Of a stretch of 64,000 nt of DNA, positions 22,575 to 33,404 are shown in pieces; position 1 is the first letter of the stretch; each line of letters begins with the position of its first letter. The notes under the pieces are model-generated. The model ran no database searches. It saw nothing but the letters and a program-made list of their open reading frames with translations, and was not told the DNA's origin. The DNA lies in NCBI GenBank assembly GCA_964016875.1, contig OZ024718.1:6949001-7013000 (forward strand). The letters are read 5' to 3'. This stretch comes from Fallopia convolvulus (lineage: Eukaryota; Streptophyta; Magnoliopsida; Caryophyllales; Polygonaceae). The translations under genes and the position numbers were made by a program.

Positions 22575-24043
22575 TATCATCTAGTTTTACCTTGTTTTTC
22601 ATAAGCATTTAGGATTAGATTTCATCCTTTTTTAGCTTAGGTTTTGCATTTTGTGTTGATTTCTAGTATTATTCGTAGTATGGTTATCTACACAAGCTTT
22701 GTTTGCATTTTCAGGTTTTTTGAGGTGTTTTCGGGTCTTAAGGATGGTTAGAGAGCTTAATGATATTATAAGAGTCAAAGAGAGGTGAAACAAGCCTTTG
22801 AAGATGCTCATGGGACAAGATTATGAGGTTAAAGAGGTGCCAGAGACGAGCCAACAAGCCAGAGATGAAGGCAGAGACGAGAAAAAGAGGAGAAAATTGA
22901 CTAAGCCACGGTCTCGTCGAGACGGTGCTCGTCTCGGTCGAGACGGCGGACAGGCAGTCGCGAGTCACTTATTTCTTGCGCGTGGGGCCATCTTTTATGT
23001 TGTATTTTTGGATATTTTTAGCCTTTAATATAAATACTCTTTAGAAAACTCTTTTGGGGGGACTTTTATGCATTATTATTATTTCTAATTTCAAGTAGAG
23101 AGAAGAGAGATTTTCTAAGGTTTTTAGGGCTACGCTCTTTCGCTTTGGAGATTTGCTTTGCACTTTGGATCTAATTGTTCTTTCAATTGAATTTCTAGTA
23201 AGTTTCTCTTTCAATTATTGTTTTTATTTCTATTCCATGTTTGATTTAATTGTTTTGTTCATGAATTTAATTATGCTAGGCTAAGCTCTATAGTTCTAGG
23301 GTTTGGTTGATCCCAACAATGTGAAGCGGATTAGATTCAATATCTTTTGCTTGAATTGAGTTGGAAACTAATATGATTTGATTCTAGGGGCTTAATCTAA
23401 TAGGTTTAAACTTGTTAGAGTCTTGTTTAGGTTGCGCATCGAGAGGTGGTAGTCTAAGTAAGTAAACAAAATAGAGAGAGCGCATCGAGAGGTGGTTTTA
23501 TCTATTTGGAAAAACTAGAATTGAACTTGAGAATTAGTTTCTCATGTGGTTAATTGTCATAGAATTTCTAGGTGTTTGAGTCAAGTTTGATGCATCACGA
23601 GAGTGGGGCAAGTTTGGTTTACCATCTAGATTTCTAAGTGCTTAAAGGGTTTCTATCGGTTTTGTTTCGTCACGAGAGTGGGTTCTTAATTTGATAGAAG
23701 TACATTAAGTTAAACTTTGAGAAAAGTTAATTTATGACATTAGACAATAACCTTCATAACAAAACATTCAACTCAGTTTAGGTAGAAGTGCGATTCAAAC
23801 TCCGTGGATCAAAGTTGTGGTGATTCCTTGCCTTGGAACTTTGCTTTCTCATATATATTTCATTCTTATTATTTACTTGTTTTATTTGTTTTTAATAGTT
23901 AGAATTACTCTACAATCATTTATTTGGCTTAGGAATTGGTTTCTAGAATTTACTAAAACAGAAATAATCCCCGTGATTCGATCCTGATCTATTACTACAA
24001 TATATCTCGTATTCTTGCGAGTGTGTGGGAAACCATCACACCA
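22572..24043 (+). repeat. Athila-1 3' LTR
   Basis: Same length as the 5' LTR. Its first bases read TAATATC rather than TGATATC. Ends CACACCA before the GTCTA duplication. Confidence 0.92.
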
Positions 24044-24048
24044 GTCTA

Positions 24049-24897
24049 CTAGCAGTTAAGTAGAGAAGAGACCCAATCATACCTCGAAAGTTCCTTTGAT
24101 CCACACTTATACCTGTCTTATCTGCGTTGAGCCTCGAGTTTGTGAGATGGGAGTGTCGATGGGCCTGGAGTGTTCCATCCCATACTTCACTAGCATTTCT
24201 CTGATGTACTTTTTCTGATGGATCCTTGTTCCCTCTTTGTTTTAAATATTTGAAGTCCTAGGAAGAACGTGAGTTCCCCTATGAGACTCATCTCGAATCC
24301 GCTTCTCATCAAATTCTTAAACTTTTCAACAAGAAGTTCATTAGTAGCACCAAATACAATGTCATCAACATATACTTGAACAATTAAAATGTCTTTTGAT
24401 TCTTTCTTAATAAAGAGAGTTTTGTTTATGGAACCACGAAGGTATCCATTGGACAGGAGAAATTGGGCAAACCTGTCGTACCATGCCCTGGGAGCTTGCT
24501 TGAGAACATATAGGGCCCTCTCCAAGAAGTATACATGATCTGGGAAGTGCTCATCTTTAAACCAGGTGGTTGTGCCACATAGACTTCTTCTTTGAGGTGC
24601 CCATTTAGGAACGTTGTCTTGACGTCCATTTGATACAACTTGAAGCCTTTGTGGGCTGCATAGGCTATGAGGAGACGAATTGCTTCAATTCGTGCAACTG
24701 GTGCGAAGGTCTCATCGTAGTCGATTCCCTCCTCTTGCTTGTAGCCTTAAGCAACCAGACGGGCCTTGTTCCTAGCCACAGCCCAGTGTCGTCAAGTTTG
24801 TTTCTGAAGACCCATCGAGTTCCTATGATGTTCTTGTTCTTGAGCCTAGGGACCAGTTTCCACACCTTGTTCCTCTCAAATTGGTGGAGTTCCTCTC
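24049..24897 (-). pseudogene. Copia-1 reverse transcriptase, C-terminal part
   Basis: Copia RT motifs: KLVPRLKNKNIIGTRWVFRN, YQMDVKTTFLNGHLKEEVYV, LKQAPRAWYDRFAQFLL and the catalytic VYVDDIVFGA near 24330-24380. Several frameshifts split it (frames at 24190-24525, 24426-24638, 24665-24865). Comparison with Copia-2 shows the sequence ends abruptly near 24897, and the part equivalent to about 54105-55075 of Copia-2 is absent. Confidence 0.88.
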
Positions 24898-24980
24898 AAA
24901 TTAGTTTATCTGTGGGTTCGGGAATAGTCCGACCCCGTTTTTGTTTTTAATTTTGCTTTCTTTGTCTATTTTCTCAGCGT

Positions 24981-25163
24981 ATGCCGGTAGGACGACGAAG
25001 GCTCGAGTTTGACAACACTGGTTATTACTCAGAACCCGAACGTTCCCTGCACCGTAGACTCCGAGAAAAACGAGCCATGGCCACACCGGAAGAGATGGCT
25101 CTTCAAATGGAAGACCTCCGAAACCAAATGGAGGCGTTAAAAACTGAGAAAGAAGGCGCTGCT
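24981..25163 (+). pseudogene. Athila-3 gag, N-terminal fragment before the Athila-2 insertion
   Basis: Starts MPVGRRRLEF and contains SEPERSLHRRLREKRA, equivalent to PEPERSLHTRLRETRE of Athila-1 gag. Interrupted after 61 codons by Athila-2. The frame resumes at 30468 after the CTGCT duplication. Confidence 0.85.
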
Positions 25164-26391
25164 TGACTGGCTTAAAATCGTTGATGCCAAATCAAAAATA
25201 ATTCCCTAGTTACTCAACTAGTATAGTCGGTAAGTCGGGGTCGAACCCAAGAGACACTTGTATCCTAGGTTTTATTATTATCAACTCAAAGAAGTAACAA
25301 AGGGGGGATTTTGTAATTGTAACTAACACTAAGAATTGAAACAAACAAAGCAAGTAATCAAGCAAGGCAAAGATTGGATTTTTATCAAGTTAAAGGAAAT
25401 CAATCATATTCAAGTATCCACTTTTCTTCCTCAAGCAAATGATCATAGATTCAAACAAGTTATTTCTTTTAGTTATTCCTATCCTGATCAGAATTATAAC
25501 ATGTCAACGAGACATGCAAACTTAATATCCAAACAATTCATGAAACGATCATAAATAATAGAGATATTAGCATTGAGAACAAGGATAAACAGGATACATG
25601 CAATTGAATTCCAACGAGTCAAACAATTAACATGCATTCAAATCTCTTCTCAATTGTTTTAGTCCAACGAGTCCAAATCAATTGAGTTGCTACAAAGATT
25701 AGGCTTTACTACGAGAAAACCTAGATCCAGCAATAGATAATATTAATTCCAACAAGTTGGCCAGACAAGCAGAAATCAACACAATCAATAATAATTACGC
25801 ACAAGAGAATTGAAATAACATGTAGAAATAAACCTGTAACGTAGAATCTCACAACAACTTGAGTCTGAAAAGCTTCAACTTGAATAGAATTTAGGGAATT
25901 TAGTTCTCCATAAGAGAGAAAAACACAAAGTCTGAAAATTAGGTCTAAAAGAGAATACAAAACAAAGCTCCAAAACTAGGTCTAAATAGTCTCGACTAAG
26001 AGTACGAAAATAAAATACTCGGAAATAATAAAATAAAAACAGATAGATAGAGCAAACGCCGCCTCGAAATTATGCTGACGTGGACCTCCGCGGGCGCGGT
26101 GAACAACCTCCGCGATCGCGGACCTGTAGAAATCATCCGAGTCAACGCTGACCCGCGATCGCGGCCTTATACCTCCGCGAGCGCGGACCTGAATCTTGGC
26201 TCCACCGCGGACTGCTCAACTCCGCGGCCTTCACTTCTCGGTCTTCTAATCCCGACTTCAATTCTTCCAATTTCTTCAAGTCTTCGGTCTTCTACTCATT
26301 CATCATTATAAGCACTAAATGGACCTATATATATATATATATAAAATGTATTATCTAGTCCTAGTTATGCTATATGAAATACAGCATATCA
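25164..26391 (-). repeat. Athila-2 3' LTR (minus orientation)
   Basis: Minus-strand ends TGATATGCTG...AAGCCAGTCA. Contains CCGCGATCGCGG-type palindromes at 26083-26240 and an (AT)n run at about 26323-26343. Confidence 0.9.
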
Positions 26392-26409
26392 AATTCCCCC
26401 ATACTTAGA
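26392..26409 (-). other. Athila-2 polypurine tract
   Basis: Minus strand AAGTATGGGGGAATT directly abuts the 3' LTR. The same AAGTATGGGG core precedes the Athila-3 LTR. Confidence 0.8.
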
Positions 26410-26693
26410 CCTTGCTCGTCCTCGAGTAAGCTCAAAATGAAATCAAGAATGACAATACAACAAAGGTCTATAGGAAGTATTGAGAGAAAATAACTTAAAA
26501 CTAAACAACACTCAGAAATTAAGCTCACAACCCGAACCCATGTAAAAGAATGAAAGTGCATACAATGAAGTCCTAGCACAATCTATCACTCATAACAAGA
26601 ATATATCAAAGATCAAAGTAAAAACCCATAACAATGAACCTCAAGCCCCAGGAAGAATGATCCTAAGCACTCTTTTTTATTTCCACTCATCCT

Positions 26694-26857
26694 GCTTAGG
26701 CGCCCTTTCGGGTTTTCACCTAACCCCTCATTTCATTTTTCTATAGATGTGCTCACCAACTCACTTCTACTCTTTTTAGCCTCTTATTACCCGGCCTAAT
26801 GTCGGTCCGGGCCCCTGCAATTTTGCCTGAGATGCCCTTTCGGGTTTTCAACTCAGC
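26694..26857 (-). ncRNA. Paired GAAA-tetraloop hairpins in the Athila-2 3' region
   Basis: Read in element sense, two hairpins (26825-26857 and 26694-26725) share the tip AAACCCGAAAGGGC, a CCC/GGG stem closed by GAAA. Their outer stems differ but each pairs: CTGAG/CTCAG in one and TTAGG/CCTAA in the other. A third hairpin with a CCCGG/CCGGG stem lies between them (26790-26811). Retained pairing despite changed sequence argues for RNA structure. Confidence 0.55.
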
Positions 26858-27099
26858 ACAGGATTTAATGTTTTTTTTTGTTTTTTTATTATTTTTTTTT
26901 TATATTTTTTTTTGAAATCTGAAATGCAGAAACTAAATGCAACTGTACATATATACAACAGTGAGTACTCCCTCCCCCATACTTAAATCTTTCATTGCCC
27001 TCAATGAAATAAAAGACAAATCAGATATAAATAAAGGAAGGGAAAACAGAAGACTCACTGTGGTGGACCTGGCGGTGGAAACTGTTGAGGGTACTGAGG

Positions 27100-28302
27100 C
27101 TAATAATGCTGATAAAATGCCTCCTGACGCTCCCTCATCTGGTCCATAGTCAAGGACATGTCCCTGACATTCCTCCCCACATCCTCCAATGTGCTCCTCA
27201 TGTTAGCCTGTGTCCTGATAAAATAGCTCTGCTGGTCAGCCATGAAATCAACTCTCATACTCAAAGTCTCCATGGCAGAGTGCATCTCCTCATACCACTC
27301 TGGTGCTTCTCCACCACCAGAAGGACTAGCCTCATGCGGCCCCTGAGGATGCTCATTGTGCTGCTCAGCGGGATGCTCATACTCTGCCTCCTCTTCCTCT
27401 TCTACCTCCTCTACTACCATCATATCAGCCTCCAAATAAAAATGATCAGCTGTCTCCTCAGCTCCAAACTCCCTAGGCAGACGTAAATATGCATCATGCT
27501 GCCTACCACAGTGCCAAATACAACCTCCATTCTGAGCATCAGATAATAACTTAGCTTTCCTAAGTTGTGACAAATCAAAGCAAATCCCACCACCTACTGG
27601 CACTCGGTATCTGCCCTGTATAACATCTAAGCTCACAAAACGCAGGGCTATCAAAGTAACCAAGCCCCCAAAAGCAATCTTCCCGGACCCAAACCGGGCC
27701 TTCCACACAGCACGTAGGAACAACTCTACCCAATCAGGGACCACAGGTTGGTCCCCCATCAAACACCACATCATAGAAAAATCCTTTGCAACCATCTTGT
27801 TAACCTCCCCATTCCCTAAAAAGGTGTTAGAAATCACCTTATGACAAAGCCTCAACCTCGGGTGAACAATACTGTAGTTCTGTAACCCATGTCCAAGAAT
27901 ATACTGAGTGTGAGACACTACAGTCCAAAAATGCATCGCCCCTGGGTTATCCTCAACATCAGCCCAACCAGTTGTAGGCTGACCCGTCACCCCAAAACAC
28001 TCACCTAACTAATTCCTAGTCAGTGAGTAATCTCGCCCAAACAATCTAAAGCCAATACTACCATCATCAAGCTCTCTATAAGTAACTAAGAACTCCAGCA
28101 CGAGAGACTTGTATGTATAAGCATGCAAAGGGATCAAACCACCTAAACCACCATGCTGTAACAACTGATGAACCGAATGATATAAACCCAACGAATATAA
28201 TGTCGGTGCATGGAAAAATTTAGTAGACAACATGGTTTTCTTATCAATCTCATTCCACAATGCCTTCTCAGCCTTACTACTCAGTCTAACCAGATAAGCC
28301 AT
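27100..28302 (-). pseudogene. Athila-2 second ORF (ATHILA ORF-1-like protein)
   Basis: One 400-codon frame from ATG 28302 (MAYLVRLSSKAEKALW) to a stop at 27100, broken by a single in-frame stop at 28009-28011. The N-terminal two thirds resemble the ATHILA ORF-1/plant transposon protein family, aligning in layout with the Athila-3 second ORF. It is followed by an acidic stretch (EEVEEEEEAEYEHPAE) and a C-terminal helical segment with many Met/Gln. This ORF sits where env-like genes sit in Athila, but I see no signal peptide or clear membrane span. Retention as the only gene of the element suggests it matters for the element or is tolerated cargo. Function unknown. Confidence 0.75.
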
Positions 28303-28369
28303 AATAATGAATAAACCGAGGAAAGGACGAAATCAAACTCACAAAATGGAATTTATTGGCTTCTGCAGC

Positions 28370-28480
28370 AGTTCCGCGGGCGCGGAGGACGGTCACCGCG
28401 ATCGCGGAATCGCGGATTCTGGATTTCTCACACGCGGTGGCTCGCGGAGGCTCGAACCTGGTTCGCGGTGGCTCGCGGGG
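28370..28480 (-). repeat. Athila-2 CGCG palindrome cluster next to the second ORF
   Basis: Units CCGCGGGCGCGG, CCGCGATCGCGG, ATCGCGGATT and repeated GGCTCGCGG lie just upstream of ATG 28302. The same words occur in both LTRs. Confidence 0.75.
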
Positions 28481-28869
28481 CGTCGCGGTGTCTTGCTAAC
28501 GACGAATCCGAGTCAAATAAGTGGATTTGGGTGGGTTTTGAGGAAGATTTGGGAAAATTTTGTTCGGATTTTAGATTTGAATTTGTGTGGTTTTGGATGG
28601 GAATTTGGGAATTTGGATGGTGGAGTTGCGTTTAGAATGGCGAAAGGATGAAGAAAACGGGTTTGGATTTGATTTTTGTGGAGTTGGAAAAATTGGGTTT
28701 GAAAGAGGCTATGGAGCTTGAAGGTTTTGAAGTTTGTAACAATGGTGGAGGAATGGATGAATGGAGGTAGAAGAATGGAGAAGAGAAATAAAGGGTAGGG
28801 CCCGCCGGTTGGGGTAAGGGTAAAACCGACAATTTCCGTCAAGTCCTTAATATAATTTTTGTTTAGAAT

Positions 28870-28932
28870 TTATATCTCGCGGATGCACAGTACCGCGATC
28901 GCGGTGGGTTACCTCCGCAATTGCGGAGCTGT
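28870..28932 (-). repeat. Athila-2 CGCG palindrome cluster at the leader start
   Basis: CTCGCGGATG, ACCGCGATCGCGGT and CTCCGCAATTGCGGAG upstream of a TATA-like ATTATATTAA (minus strand, near 28848-28860) and a pyrimidine-rich leader. Confidence 0.65.
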
Positions 28933-29098
28933 TTATTAGTACCTGTTCGCCATTTTTCTGTGTATTTCGAGAAATAAATTCCCCCAATTTTTTTTTTCTT
29001 TCGAACCTAGTACCTGCATGTTAGTCCGACAAGATTGAAAGGAAAAACTAAAACTAAAAACTAAAAACTAAATAAAATAAAGAAAAAGAAAACTTACA

Positions 29099-29117
29099 TC
29101 GGGTTGCCTCCCGAGCA
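29099..29117 (-). ncRNA. Conserved stem-loop (Athila-2 copy)
   Basis: Minus strand GCTCGGGAGGCAACCCGATG, the same stem-loop as in Athila-1. Here it follows about 100 bases after the primer site because gag and pol are gone. Confidence 0.55.
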
Positions 29118-29219
29118 GCGCCTCTATTTAATGTCGTTGGCTCGACATTAGTGCCTTTTTAATTAGCAATTGGGGTCGGATCATCAAGACCCCCCTCCTT
29201 TAGCACTCCCTGGCTGAAT

Positions 29220-29236
29220 CCCCGGCAACGGCGCCA
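29220..29236 (-). other. Athila-2 primer binding site
   Basis: Minus strand TGGCGCCGTTGCCGGGG, identical to that of Athila-1, five bases from the LTR. Confidence 0.85.
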
Positions 29237-29241
29237 AAATT

Positions 29242-30467
29242 TGACTGGCTTAAAATCGTTGATGCCAAATCAAAAATAATTCCCTAGTTACTCAACTAGT
29301 ATAGTCGGTAAGTTGGGGTCGAACCCAAGAGACACTTGTATCCTAAGTTTTATTATTATCAACTCAAAGAAGTAACAAAGGGGGGATTTTGTAATTGTAA
29401 ACTAACACTAAGAATTGAAACAAACAAAGCAAGTAATCAAGCAAGGCAAAGATTGGATTTTTATCAAGTTAAAAGAAAGCAATCATATTCAAGTATCCAC
29501 TTTTCTTCCTCAAGCAATTGATCATAGATTCAAACAAGTTATTTCTTTTAGTTATTCCTATCCTGATCAGAATTATAACATTGCAACGAGACATGCAAAC
29601 TTAATATCCAAACAATAAATGAAACGATCATAAATAATAGAGATATTAGCATTGAGAACAAGGAGAAACAGGATACATGCAATTGAATTTCAACGAGTCA
29701 AACAATTAACATGCATTCAAATCTCTTCTCAATTGTTTTAGTCTAACGAGTCCTAAATCAATTGAGTTGCTACAAAGATTAGGCTTTACTACGAGAAAAC
29801 CTAGATCTAGCAATAGATAATATTAATTCCAACAAGTTGGCCAGACAAGCAGAAATCAACACAATCAATAATAATTACCCACAAGAGAATTGAAATAACC
29901 TGTAGAAATAAACCTGTAACGTAGAATCTCACAACAACTTGAGTCTGAAAAGCTTCAACTTGAATAGAATTTAGGGAGTTTAGTTCTCCATAAGAGAGAA
30001 AAACACAAAGTCTGAAAATTAGGTCTAAAAGAGAATATAAAACAATGCTCCAAAACTAGGTCTAAATAGTCTCGACTAAGAGTACGAAAATAAAATACTC
30101 GGAAATAATAAAATAAAAACAGATAGATAGAGCAAACGCCGCCTCGAAATTATGCTGACGTGGACCTCCGCGGGCGCGGTGAACAACCTCCGCGATCGCG
30201 GACCTGTAGAAATCATCCGAGTCAACGCTGACCCGTGATCGCGGCCTTATACCTCCGCGATCGCGGACCTGAATCTTGGCTCCACCGCGGTCTGCTCAAC
30301 TCCGCGGCCTTCACTTCTCGGTCTTCTAATTCCGACTTCAATTCTTCCAATTTCTTCAAGTCTTCGGTCTTCTACTCATTCATCATTATAAGCACTAAAT
30401 GGACCTAAATATATATATAAAATGTATTATCTAGTCCTAGTTATGCTATATGAAATACAGCATATCA
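29242..30467 (-). repeat. Athila-2 5' LTR (minus orientation)
   Basis: Near-identical to 25164-26391. CCGCGATCGCGG-type palindromes at 30163-30310. Confidence 0.92.
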
Positions 30468-32230
30468 CTGCTGCTAAGGCTGAGCGTCACCGAGCTGCTA
30501 ATGCTCGTCTACAAGAGGAGCTTGATGCCTATCCGAGCAATGCCAAACAGTACATGCATCCAGAACTGAGGGTGTCAGAATCTCCAATCGTACTTCCCGC
30601 GATAGAGAAACCCTTTGAGATCAAGTCTCAATTCATATCCTTGATTAAACGGGCTCAGTTCGAAGGGAAACCTACTGAGTGCCCTATGGAGCATATTAGA
30701 AACTTTCTTGATTTATGTGACACCATAGCTGCTGAAGGTGTCTCACTTGAATATGTTCTGTTAAAAGCTTTCAGGTGGTCTCTTGCTGGAAAGGCCCCGA
30801 GCTGGTTGGAGAGCCTACCTTCTAAGTCTATCAGGACTTGGAAAGCTTTGTACGATCAATTTCTTACAAAGTTCTTCCCTCCTGCTAAGACGACAGAATT
30901 GAGGAAACGCATCACCTCCTATCACCAGCCGCCTAATGAAACATTCGTTGAAACATGGGAAAGATTCAAAGAGATGCTTAGACAATTCCCCACTCATGGG
31001 CAACCTTTATATGTTTTGCAAGAAATCTTTTTCCAGGGTATCAACGCAGAGACCAAAAACCGCATCAACACGCATATAGCGTGCGGTTTCATAGAGATGA
31101 ACCCTACAGCTGCGTGGGAATTGCTGGATAAGCTGTCCAATTATGATGCCATGTATGGAACCCAGCAAACTCCACAGCCCCAGAAACGTCTCTACATGCC
31201 TAACCGAGACGAAGTTGACCCGGATGTTAAAAATCAATTTTTGCAAGATGAGGTCAACCGTCTGAAGAAGCAGGTAAGTTTTCTGAAATCCTCTCAATCA
31301 TGTCAAGAATGTGGCTCTTCTGCACATAGTACTTCTGCTTGCACTAACATAGAGCAGGTTAGAGCCGATGAGACAATAGCTGAGATGAATTATATGAGAG
31401 GACCATACAGGAACCAGCCTAGCTATCATGACAGGTCAAACAACTATCAGGCATGGGGCAATCAGAATACCAATCAAAACTATGCAATGCCTCCACCAGA
31501 TAGACGACCTGCACCTTATCGACCTCCAGGCCATCAGGAGCCACCATCATGGGTTCAAGGATTACAAGAAGACATTAACGGCGTGACCAACAAAGTTAAC
31601 GAAGTGACCAACAAGGTTAACGAGGTTCAAGCCAACCTGAACCAACAAAATAAAAGATGGGGAGAGTTCGACATATGGAAGAAGAGTGTTGATTCCCAAG
31701 TAGGGAACCTCGCTGCCAAAATTCCGAGACCACAAGGGCAACTCCCGGGCCGCCCCGAGGAGAACCCTAGGGGACAAATAGCAGCAGTGCACCTTAGGAG
31801 CGGAAAGACATTGCCGGAGCGAGTTCAAGCTGAGGACAAGAAGGAAGAGGACGTCACCAAACGGCTCGTTAACGAGCAAGCGAGGGCAAATAACGAGCCC
31901 ATATACCATGGTGACGAGGCTCCGAGGGTTCCTGACGAACCTACCCCAGGTAAGTTTTCTAAACCGAGCCTCCCTCTCAACTCCTGGGTAGTTAACGACC
32001 CCATCAGGGTCGATAACAACCCACTGAGCATACCAAATGACCCCAGTGTCGACCCGGTACTCTCACCTCTCGAGCCTAACTTGGTTCCGAGAATGGTGAA
32101 ATCTCTTCCATTTCCAACTAAGAGATCTATGGACTCTACTGAGAGTAAGTTCAAGCGTTTCGTAAAGATTCTTCAAGGCATTAATATTTCCATCCCATTC
32201 GCTGAGGCCCTAAGCGAAATGCCGGCTTAA
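30468..32230 (+). pseudogene. Athila-3 gag, main part
   Basis: Resumes after Athila-2 with the gag capsid domain: LAGKAPSWLESLPSKSIRTW, TKFFPPAKTTELRKRI, ETWERFKEML. A CCHC-like knuckle follows (CQECGSSAHSTSAC), then a Pro/Gln-rich linker, a repeated VTNKVNEV heptad, and the region before protease. Several TCGTTAACGA palindromes fall inside the reading frame and encode the recurring Val-Asn-Asp/Glu triplets (for example at 31866 and 31991). The frame stops at 32228-32230 and continues in the same frame into protease. Capsid function is inferred by family. Confidence 0.85.
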
Positions 32231-33082
32231 ACAAAGTTTTTGAAAGATATTCTTAGCAGGAAAAGATTCATTACAGAGCTGCAGGATGAAGTCAGATCAA
32301 TAGCTCTACCAGAAAAGCTAGGAGACCCAGGGAGATTTGCAATAACGATCGGCATAGGCAACCACAAGTTCAAGGCTTTATGTGATATGGGCGACAGTGC
32401 TAGTTTAGCTCCTCTCTCAATCTGGTCTAAAGCTAATATGGGACCACTAGAGCCGGTAGATATGAATCTGTACATGGCAGATGGATCATGTGTCAAGGCC
32501 ACAGGAGTCATGGACGACTATCCAATTCAAGTTGGGAAATTCTTTATACCGAATGATTTCATCGTCCTCGATATGCCTGAAGACCCTCATGTCCCCATAA
32601 TTCTTGGCAGACCATTTTTAGCTACAGCAGGTACAAGAGTTGATGTGCGGAAAGGACTCCTCACTTTTGATATTGGAGAGGAACGGGTAGAATTCAACTT
32701 GGATCAGAACGCCAACGACCCCATTGCAGTCGCACAAATCGAGTTGACTCAACCAGAACTCGATTCAGCCGTCCCTACCGAGCCTCATTGGCCAATCACC
32801 GAGTCCCACATGCACGAATACAACCAAGGTAAGTACTCTAACTATGAATCTGCTAAAGATGGTCATTCCTTATCTTTTGTTCCTACACCATGCCCCATCA
32901 TATGCACTACAGAGGAATCCAAACCACCTTGGTTTTCGGATTTCACTAACCATCATGTAGGAATACCGGGCATACTGATAGAAGAAAAGGGACCTAATTT
33001 AGCAACTCAAGCACACAGAAACTGCAAAGCTAATTATAGGGTACCTCAAGACCCCAACATAGCTACACGGGAGCCACCTTGA
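32231..33082 (+). pseudogene. Athila-3 protease region; no reverse transcriptase follows
   Basis: Same frame as gag after one stop. Shows the aspartic protease signature LCDMGDSASLAPLS and PHVPIILGRPFLATAGT. About 130 further codons end at 33080-33082. In Athila-1 this point leads into RT, but here the conserved post-pol stem-loop comes about 45 bases later. The junction is clean and the tail codons look maintained, so the loss of RT-RNase H-integrase may be a family feature rather than random decay. Confidence 0.82.
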
Positions 33083-33125
33083 ATCAAAGGAGTACGTCGG
33101 GCTGACGACGTTAAAAATAACGCTT

Positions 33126-33140
33126 ACGGGAGGCAACCAG
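33126..33140 (+). ncRNA. Degenerate post-pol stem-loop (Athila-3 copy)
   Basis: CGGGAGGCAACCAG corresponds to the CTCGGGAGGCAACCCGAG stem-loop of Athila-1; the stem is partly lost. Confidence 0.45.
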
Positions 33141-33299
33141 CTTTTTAGTATAGAATTAGATTTTTTCTCTTTTTAGACTCTTTTTCTTAGCTTTCTTTTG
33201 AGTTCTTTTTAGTAGTTTTTAGGATAGAAATTAGGATTAAATTTTGAGCTAACAAGACGCAGGAGAAGGGATCGAAAATCACTCCAAGAGGCTACGATG

Positions 33300-33342
33300 G
33301 CTCGTTAACGACCCACTCAGGGTCGTTAACGACCCGGTTCGG
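33300..33342 (+). repeat. Athila-3 palindrome pair at the leader start
   Basis: Two TCGTTAACGACCC units 22 bases apart, followed by GACCCGGTTC. Position matches 28870-28932 of Athila-2. Confidence 0.8.
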
Positions 33343-33404
33343 ACGACCCGATTCGACAAACGGCCAGGTAAGTTTTTTTAACCTAGTCTATCTTTTTCTT
33401 ACTA

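Larger units (their letters stand above)
14033..24043 (+). mobile_element. Athila-1: full-length Athila-like Gypsy element
   Basis: Two 1472-bp LTRs flank a tRNA-Asp-type primer site, gag, protease, RT, RNase H and integrase. The duplication GTCTA lies at 14028-14032 and 24044-24048. The RT motif FMDDFSVYG and the integrase motif AIDYVSKWVEA are typical of Athila. The LTRs differ at roughly 2% of positions by eye. Pol is broken by a frameshift near 17788, stops at 19245 and 20807, and a frameshift near 19785. The second ORF is almost wholly deleted. Confidence 0.93.
25164..30467 (-). mobile_element. Athila-2: short non-autonomous Athila-like element with only the second ORF
   Basis: LTRs of about 1.23 kb flank a 2.85-kb interior. 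The duplication CTGCT lies at 25159-25163 and 30468-30472. On the minus strand: 5' LTR, tRNA-Asp primer site, the post-pol stem-loop, second-ORF leader, second ORF, structured 3' region, polypurine tract and 3' LTR. All of gag and pol is absent. The LTRs differ at about 2% of positions by eye, so it transposed fairly recently and must have used proteins made elsewhere. Confidence 0.9.

Noticed and set aside
28307..28651. Plus-strand frame of 114 codons over the CGCG-rich region
   Set aside because: Antisense to the Athila-2 leader; caused by the palindromic GC-rich units.
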